A stretch of 64,000 nt of DNA, taken from the NCBI GenBank assembly GCA_961205875.1, contig OY540819.1, forward strand, positions 8,992,501 through 9,056,500. The letters run 5' to 3'. A program made the translations under genes and the position numbers. Shown here piece by piece: positions 57,344 through 64,000 of this stretch. Under the pieces are notes generated by a model. That model ran no database searches and was not told the DNA's origin. It worked only from the letters and a program-made list of their open reading frames with translations. Source of the DNA: Sialis fuliginosa. Lineage: Eukaryota; Arthropoda; Insecta; Megaloptera; Sialidae. The stretch's first letter is position 1; each line of letters begins with the position of its first letter.

Positions 57344-57598
57344 TCCCCTATTAAAAACAAATTAAAATTGATAAACTGGCAGATAAGTTGTATAGTTAAT
57401 ATCTCAGCTTAGCGCGATCTTACAGATTCAAACTTTTTTTTTAAAATAGCTTACACTATAAACTTTAAGACTATCAAATGCCCTAAGACCGTCGAGACCT
57501 CCTTCCCTTATTATTAACAAATTAAAATTGATACATTAACACATAAGACCGTCGCGACCCCCTTACCCTATTAAAAACAAATTAAAACGCAAAAAATG
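57344..57598. repeat. Satellite-like repeat, ~160-bp period (locus 2)
   Basis: Same unit as 42048-42415: ATATCTCAGCTTAGCGCG, ATAGCTTACACTATAAAC and CGAGACCTCCTTCCC recur, with a third partial unit ending in a GTCGCGACCCCC block. Confidence 0.85.
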
Positions 57599-58282
57599 TT
57601 TATTTCGAATTATTAAAAATAATAATTATGGATATCATGTATGGTTGTCCATACCGTTTTATTTTCTCACGATTTTTTAATATTTAAGGTAACGATACAC
57701 ACAATTAGATATTTGTCCTTCGTTACGTGACGTTTGAAATAAACACAACCTTCAATTGTTTTAAAAATAGTCTCTGCGATAAAAGAACCAAAGTGATTAT
57801 GCTAGTACAAATTCAATTACACCTTGTACGATTGTACGTTACCTGTTTTTCTATAAATAGAAATGGCAAACAATGTGTCTCATCTCAATTGTTGACTTTC
57901 GTTTAATTAAGTAACAGTTGTAAAACATAAATCTCAATTAAAATTTGACAGGTGTACAAAAACGGGGTATAATTGCATCATGTATATTTATTAATATTAT
58001 ATATTCAGTGGCGTCGTGTCTGTGAAGTAATGAGTTTCATGTGAAATTCGATATAAATGCTTTTATTAATTAGAGACGGAATAACTACTAAGGGTTCTAG
58101 GAATCAAACGTGTTTCGAATTAATTGATAAGTAAATTGAACCAATAAAATAATTTAAAAAGTGGAGCAGAATCTATTTTTGTTAATTATTTATTTACACA
58201 TGTATGGCTATATAGAAAATATTTTGTTTGAAAAAAAAAAAACGATTCAGTTTTACATTTTCTCAAAATTATTATAGTTATT

Positions 58283-58834
58283 AGGTACTGGCATCAGTTA
58301 TGGCCGCTATAAGAGCAAGGTTTACTGTTTTTGTGATTGACGGGCTTCTTTTTTGTAATTCTCATTAACTCATGTTACTAATAAAACAAGTAACTCTTTA
58401 TTTAATCAATTTAATTACCAAAGTCTGCAAATATTATAATATTTTATTTTGTTTATGTTTTTTATCTAGTAATGGATAAATTAAAGCCAGTAATGAGCAC
58501 GCAGTGATGAACACTTGCTAATGATTATAAAATGATAAGTACTACGACACACAAGATATAAAAGAAAGAATCATCAAATTTGAAACAATGCAAAGCAGTT
58601 GCTACGATATATATAATAATTAATAAATAAATTATACAAAAGTTAGTTTAAATGTCCACCATTTTGACACCTATTGGCCGATTGTCATCAAACCACGCTG
58701 TAAGACAGTTAAATATATATAGGTCAATTTTCAGAAATGGTAGTAATCAAATATCAACACATATTTCTAATTCAGTACATTTAATTAAGAATTTTCCATT
58801 ACTGGAGTCCTTGCCAAGACTGGTGCCACTACCT
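58283..58834. mobile_element. TA-flanked MITE, family G copy 5 (opposite orientation)
   Basis: Begins GGTACTGGCATCAGTTATGG and ends CAAGACTGGTGCCACTACCT, then TA. Its internal order is the reverse of copy 1. Confidence 0.86.
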
Positions 58835-58969
58835 TATTTGCATATTATACATTTGATAAAAGATGACCCCCATCAGATTTTGTAACAGTTTTTTCTTACG
58901 GACTTACATATACACCACAAAAAAAATTACTCTCCGATTAAATATTTTACTTGACACCACTGTACTTGT

Positions 58970-59075
58970 GGCTACCTTGTACACATGCATCATCCCCCCC
59001 CCCCCACTTCCCCCATTCTACTGTCGCCCACAAGATCGCGCGTTATTCACATCTTGCATTAATAATTGGCTTACA
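58970..59075. promoter_or_regulatory. Small GC-richer block with homeodomain-like sites
   Basis: After a C-run, CAAGATCGCGCGTTATTCAC and GCATTAATAATTGGC occur in unique sequence. Weak candidate. Confidence 0.25.
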
Positions 59076-59485
59076 GCGGAAAAATTTATGAAGAAAATGT
59101 CACAACTAATTAGAAACAAGCCGGGAATGTCTTGTTAATAATCCTACATAGTTGTTTTTATTCTGTTTTCACTACGGTCTGGCTTTAATTGAAGATTTAA
59201 ACGGTTCAGTTCCACGTAAGAACTCATCATTTACATAATTTTTATGTTAGTTATTACTTTAAAGTGATTTATACAATATGTTTGCATATGTTCGAATTAC
59301 CAATGTGGAAATTTAATTGATTTATAGTGAATATTAATTAAGTCTTACTGGATAGAGTTAGCTGTACGAACGATAATTCAATTTTATTTATTTTAATTTT
59401 GTTAAACCACACAAGGCAAGGATTAATTAAAGAAAAAGATTTATTTTAAACGACACATTGGGATAGGACAATTTTATAACATGTA

Positions 59486-59545
59486 GAGCAGCGTTTCTCA
59501 AAATGTGTCTTGAGAGACGGTTTTTAGTGGGATGCATTGTAGCAG
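59486..59545. mobile_element. hAT-like end fragment
   Basis: AGCAGCGTTTCTCAAAATGTG resembles hAT ends with CAGCGTTTCTCAA. No partner end found. Confidence 0.35.
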
Positions 59546-59948
59546 AAAAAGAAATATATCGCAAGTCAGTTTTTTTTTTTTTTTATTAATCGTCTTACAA
59601 TTTCGTATAAGTAATCAAAAATTAAGTTTACTTATTGTTAACAAAATATGTTTATATGATAATTCAAACAGATACAATTACTTTTTTGTGAAAAATACCC
59701 ATCTCCTTAATAACGAGACTTTAAACGAAAAAAATATTACAATTATTTTCATGAGACATCAAGAGGCGTGAATTTCGGGACAGCCTGTATTATTTAGACA
59801 CATATCACCGTTTTACTCACAAAAAACGGAAAGCATAATAATTCTTGGTTTCTGGGTTCATTTAGATCCTGATTTTATTTAATATTTGAGCTAAAAAAAT
59901 AAATAAGATTAAAAATTTTATTTATTATAAATATTCAATTTTGACAAA

Positions 59949-60294
59949 TCAGTGACCACTCTGCCACCTATCGGATAAAACTTGAATCCTTCTGAAGTTC
60001 CCAAACAGCGATTTGTGCATAGGAAACATAAATATTTTTATAATTAATGGAGGTAAAGTTTAAATTTTTCACCCATATTTCTTTTACAGCTGCATTTTTT
60101 GGTAACAGATGAAAACTTAATGTTTTATTGGATGAATTATTATCACAATTTGGTACAGCACAATGTTTTTATTCTTAATTGCATTTTAATAATTTTAATA
60201 ACTTATTTACATTATATTTAAAAATTTCAAATCGCTGTTTGGGAACTTCAGAAGAGTTCGAGCTTTATCCGAAAGGTGGCAGAGTGGTCACTGA
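59949..60294. mobile_element. MITE with ~65-bp inverted repeats
   Basis: TCAGTGACCACTCTGCCACC and its mirror at the right end extend through TTCCCAAACAGCGATTTG / CAAATCGCTGTTTGGGAA. 346 bp, AT-rich centre. No clear target duplication. Confidence 0.85.
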
Positions 60295-60299
60295 CCATA

Positions 60300-61930
60300 G
60301 CGAATTAGAATCGGTGCATTGATTTGAAGTAAAAGTCTAAATTTTATATTTTTAATTTCATAAATCCATCGATCATTTTAAAACAATAATCATCCAAATA
60401 TAACGGCTATTTTCATTAAAATAATGACCAAATTACATCGACACTGTTATTTTTTTTTTCAACGCATACACTCTATTGTATACAAACAAATATTTTTTCG
60501 CTTAAAGTGAATTCAAAACTCACCATATTAATTTTGCAATACGTAATCAGTGCTGTTGTTTTTGTCGTGTTTCATGCACACATTTAAATCACCACTTACA
60601 TAGAACGCGCGTATTTTTTAATTACCATCAAGTGGGAACAAATACACAGGTACAGTTACACCCACACATCCACTCAAATTACTGTCACACACACTCGCAT
60701 CGGTACCCCTCCCCACTTACTCTCATTATCACGATCGAATAGGCCGAATGTAGATTGCGCAATTGTATGTGATAGTTGGGTAAAATATTACAGGTGTCAA
60801 TGTTTTGCAATTGAGCTTTGGAGTTTTTTTTTATATTAAAAAAAGTTGTCAGGTGCGTATTAGTGTTCCGTACCGTATTATTTTTCATTTCATTCGATTA
60901 TGTTAGTTAAATTTCTTGTCTCTCGGATATTTTAATAATAACAAAACGTTTATATATTTAAATTTCTAGAATTACCAGGTTTGAACAAAACATTGTTTTT
61001 GCTAAACCATCCCCCCCCCCCAAAAAAAGTCTATTATTTACTATAATTAGATCTAATCTCAGCTTTCTACCTCAAACGGTTTAGTAGCTAGATGACTGTT
61101 TAAGATAGACAGACAGACACAGTGTTGTTTTTTTCTGGTTTCGACAACCTAATCTATATAATCAACAGTACTTTTTATTGTTTTTTTTTTTAGAAGAAAA
61201 CCTTGCACCAACCATTTCTGAGGTATTTTTTATATTTTTCATTAGTTATACTTATTTTCTTTGTAAAATAAATTAAATAGTCTAATTGTAAAACATATAT
61301 AATCACTGATTTAATTGTTAAATAAACTTCGATTAAGTTAGGTTAGATCACAATCGACCCGATTGCGCTAGTTTTGATTTTTATCACTAAACGCATGTCG
61401 CTACCATCGCGATACATAAATAAAATTTTCACTGAACTGACCATTACTGTATGACATAAAGGTAGTTTATGGTTGGTCTAACAAAGCTAGTCACCTATCT
61501 CACACCTTCGTACTGTCTGCGAATTTGAAACAATTACTTGTGGACTTTTTTCGATTTTTTTTGTCATTTATAATTCCATATGAACGCATTGTGATTTGGA
61601 ATTGACGTGATTGACAGCGCATCAAAAATTAAATCACATTTGTGTGTGTTCATAAGTTTTATTTTCGGTTGAGATTTGTATAATCGGAAATATTACAAAA
61701 ATACATTCAGTAGAACAGAATAATAGAATAGCTTTATAAATACTCATATGTATTAATGTATTATAAAGTTATAAACAATAGGTTTTGCATATATCTTTTC
61801 TGTAAATAGCAAAGATAGAAACAAAAATAGTTGCCAATTTTGAAAACAGAACTAAAACATCGTTTACAAACTTTACATAAGCCCGAAAAAAGTAACAAAT
61901 GACTCGTTATGAAAATCGCAATCTGTAAAC
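60300..61930. other. Downstream DNA, little recognised
   Basis: A GC-richer patch at 60590-60740 (CCACTCAAATTACTGTCACA, ACACTCGCATCGGTACCCC) is unique. A C-run lies at 61010-61020. No gene recognised. Confidence 0.35.
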
Positions 61931-61934
61931 AAAA

Positions 61935-62265
61935 TAAATATTTGGGGCCCCCATTAAAACAAATGTTTTATGGAAGAATAATTTAAAAAATCACAAATCA
62001 CTTTAGGCAGCTGCATAGGGCCCCTAGAAATAGGAAAGTAGGGCCGAACTGACGTAATGGGCCTGTTATATAAAGTAAAATTAAAAATATTACGTGAATA
62101 CTCATTTTTTGCTTTTCAAGCAATTTTAGTCTGATTAGTTGAAGAGCAAAAGAAAGGTCTTCACATCGTTTTTTTACTTTATTTATATATTGGGCCCTCT
62201 TCGTCATCCCCCCCCCCCTCCTTTACTTCGGGGCCCTAGACAGTTGTCCACTGCGCACAGGCCTT
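61935..62265. mobile_element. Probable hAT-derived fragment
   Basis: Blocks TTAGGCAGCTGCATAGGGCC and GGGGCCCTAGACAGTTGTCC resemble the subterminal GCCCTAGGCAGCTGCC of the hAT MITE at 37559-37957. Termini not identified. Confidence 0.4.
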
Positions 62266-62332
62266 GTTTGATTTTGAAATACACGCAGTTGAAACCGCGA
62301 GAAAATTCTTAGGGATAACATTAAGGGAAATA

Positions 62333-62814
62333 AGATAATGGCACCAGTCTTGGCTGCTTTAAGAGTAAGGTAAACTGTTTTTGAGATTAATGGGCTTCGT
62401 TTTCCTAATTCTCATGAACTCGTGTATCTCTTTATTAAATCAATTTAAGTACTAAAGTTCGCAAATAACTTTTTTTGTTAAAATATTGCCTTTTATTGTA
62501 TTTATATTTTTTCTCCAGTAATGGATAAAGTAAAACCAGTAATGTGTACCCAGTGATGGACACTTGATAATGATTACAAAATGATAAGTAGTACGACACA
62601 AAAGTTATAAAATAAAGAAACGTAAAATTTGAAACAATGTAAAGTAGATATATAATATGCTATGATAATATAATAAATAACCAGCATTTTGACACCCATT
62701 GGCCGATTGTTATTAAATTAAGCTATTTCACAGTTAATGGTTTATAGATTATGATTAACGAATATTTATAATTTAGAAACACTGGGGTATGATCCAAGAC
62801 TGGTGCCAGTACCT
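62333..62814. mobile_element. TA-flanked MITE, family G copy 6
   Basis: AGATAATGGCACCAGTCTTG and CAAGACTGGTGCCAGTACCT are inverted ends flanked by TA. The left tip has two substitutions. Confidence 0.86.
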
Positions 62815-62989
62815 TATATCTGTAAAGTAACCGTACGTATATATTGTACATTTATGTGTGAAGGTTCGTCCACTTTCCCCAGTATTACATAATTTATATA
62901 TTTTGAAAACACACTCACAAATAAGACCGCACGCATACCAGCATTGTACAAAGTTGTCTCCATGCATTACGGAAAGATTGGCAAATTGA

Positions 62990-63160
62990 CATTTGCGACG
63001 TAGCTTTCATTTATAAAATTGAAAGAGGAGATATATATTCCGAGCGCCGTGGCTCCATCTCGCGGCGGCGGCGGCGAGAAGTGCGGGGCGCCGCGCTCTC
63101 TACAGGCATATGAGAGCCAATTAGCTAAAGTAAGCACGGCCCCCTCCAATAGCAACGGAA
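62990..63160. promoter_or_regulatory. GC-rich island near the window end
   Basis: CATCTCGCGGCGGCGGCGGC, GGGGCGCCGCGCTCTC and GAGCCAATTAGCTAAAG in unique sequence. Both strands have open frames of 60-80 codons, but none shows a domain. Candidate regulatory DNA or edge of another transcription unit. Confidence 0.35.
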
Positions 63161-64000
63161 CTTTTTGTGTGCCCAGTTTTGTTTGTTTATCTTTTCTACA
63201 TATTAGTTCGCTCCTGTCTAATGCGTCTCTTTTTATATATTATGATATTTTGTGTGTACTTATAATTTAAATGTACACAACAAAATTGTGTATAAATAAT
63301 AACATATGTGTTTGTTTGTGTGTATATGTGGTGCTATATAAATATTTGTCATGTGAAAAAAATTACACGGTGTAAAATTTGGTTAATGGAAAATAAACTC
63401 GATAGATCTTTATGTAATGTAAAATGTTATCACTGCCAGGGGTGGCATTATGTGAGTTTATCGCTGTTTCAGCAAAAAATCATAGGAAGCATTTAAAAAC
63501 ATTTTATCTATTTAATGTTTAATTAATATACATCATGACAGTAGAAAGATTTTGCAAAACATTGACTTAAATGACACGTCGCAAATCAACTGTTCGACAA
63601 AATATATCATGATGCATGGTCAATAAGACTTTCTAACCTAATTTTATGGTAAAACTGACAGTGTTTTCACCAAAATAACTGATTTTAGGTAGCTTTTTAA
63701 GCCACTAACATGTTATGGACCACTGTTCGAAGATTGGGGGGGGGGGGAGGAGTTATCAATGTTTTCCATACTTCAAATTTGACTTATTTCTCGAAAGAAA
63801 AAAATGTAGATCGGTATTTTTTTCTAGCACCATCCTTATAAGGAATTTTCTATATATGTAATGTACATATAAATGACAGTTCTTCTTGTATCTATATTAA
63901 CTCTGTTATAAATATTTTCAGAAAAACAAAAACGTTGGTGTATTAGAATCATGAAAACTGTCATACAGAAATTTTTTGAAAGAAAAATTGAATTAAATTC
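63161..64000. other. AT-rich DNA to window end, nothing recognised
   Basis: A G-run (13 G) at 63736-63748 and simple A/T-rich sequence only. Confidence 0.45.

Noticed and set aside
58863..59138. 91-codon open frame on the + strand
   Set aside because: Contains a proline run translated from a C homopolymer and has no domain.
1..64000. CRISPR arrays, prokaryotic operons or viral gene clusters
   Set aside because: No spaced direct repeats, ribosome binding sites or clustered long open frames; the sequence is eukaryotic with introns and transposons.

Overview
The window is AT-rich nuclear DNA from an arthropod, most likely an insect and plausibly a lepidopteran. The reasons are one sparse intron-bearing gene, abundant TA-flanked and hAT-type MITEs, a Tc1-like transposon and a short Helitron-type element with a 3' end like those of butterflies and moths. 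The order is an inference; no rRNA, tRNA, CRISPR array or prokaryotic-style gene organisation was seen.

Only one host protein-coding gene can be supported, on the + strand from 10048 to 38403. Three exons (10048-10406, 10804-10917, 38088-38403) join in frame into a 262-residue two-LIM-domain protein of the LIM-only family, closest to LMO4. All LIM zinc ligands are present. The protein has a Gly/His-rich N-terminus, a Pro/Gly/His insertion inside the second LIM domain and a short basic AT-hook-like C-terminus. Intron 1 is 397 bp and intron 2 is about 27.2 kb; both are phase 2. The coding start lies in an exon that seems to begin at a splice acceptor at 9930, so the promoter is probably upstream, where GC-richer islands occur at 2.3-2.8, 4.6-5.0, 6.5-6.7 and 7.2-7.5 kb.

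Intron 2 holds GC-richer, low-repeat islands (about 14.0, 17.8, 20.0, 22.4, 24.2, 26.3 and 27.8 kb) that look like enhancer candidates. They are interspersed with transposon copies. The clearest is a Tc1/mariner element (29773-31328) with a DD34E-type transposase on the - strand. It appears interrupted by a 114-bp GT-AG intron and is inactivated by loss of the second catalytic Asp and by a one-base deletion. A nested MITE and hAT insertion ends about 60 bp before exon 3.

The 25.6 kb after the stop codon contains no second gene that I can recognise. It holds a 1.1-kb TA-flanked element beginning 68 bp after the stop codon and carrying a decayed unidentified coding fragment, a 629-bp foldback element with 291-bp arms, a satellite-like repeat with a period of about 160 bp at two places, a 912-bp Helitron-type element, and further copies of MITE families also found in the intron. 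No clearly new biological system was found. The best leads are the LMO4-like protein's unusual domain architecture, the intron-bearing Tc1 transposase, the long hairpin, and the conserved-looking noncoding islands.
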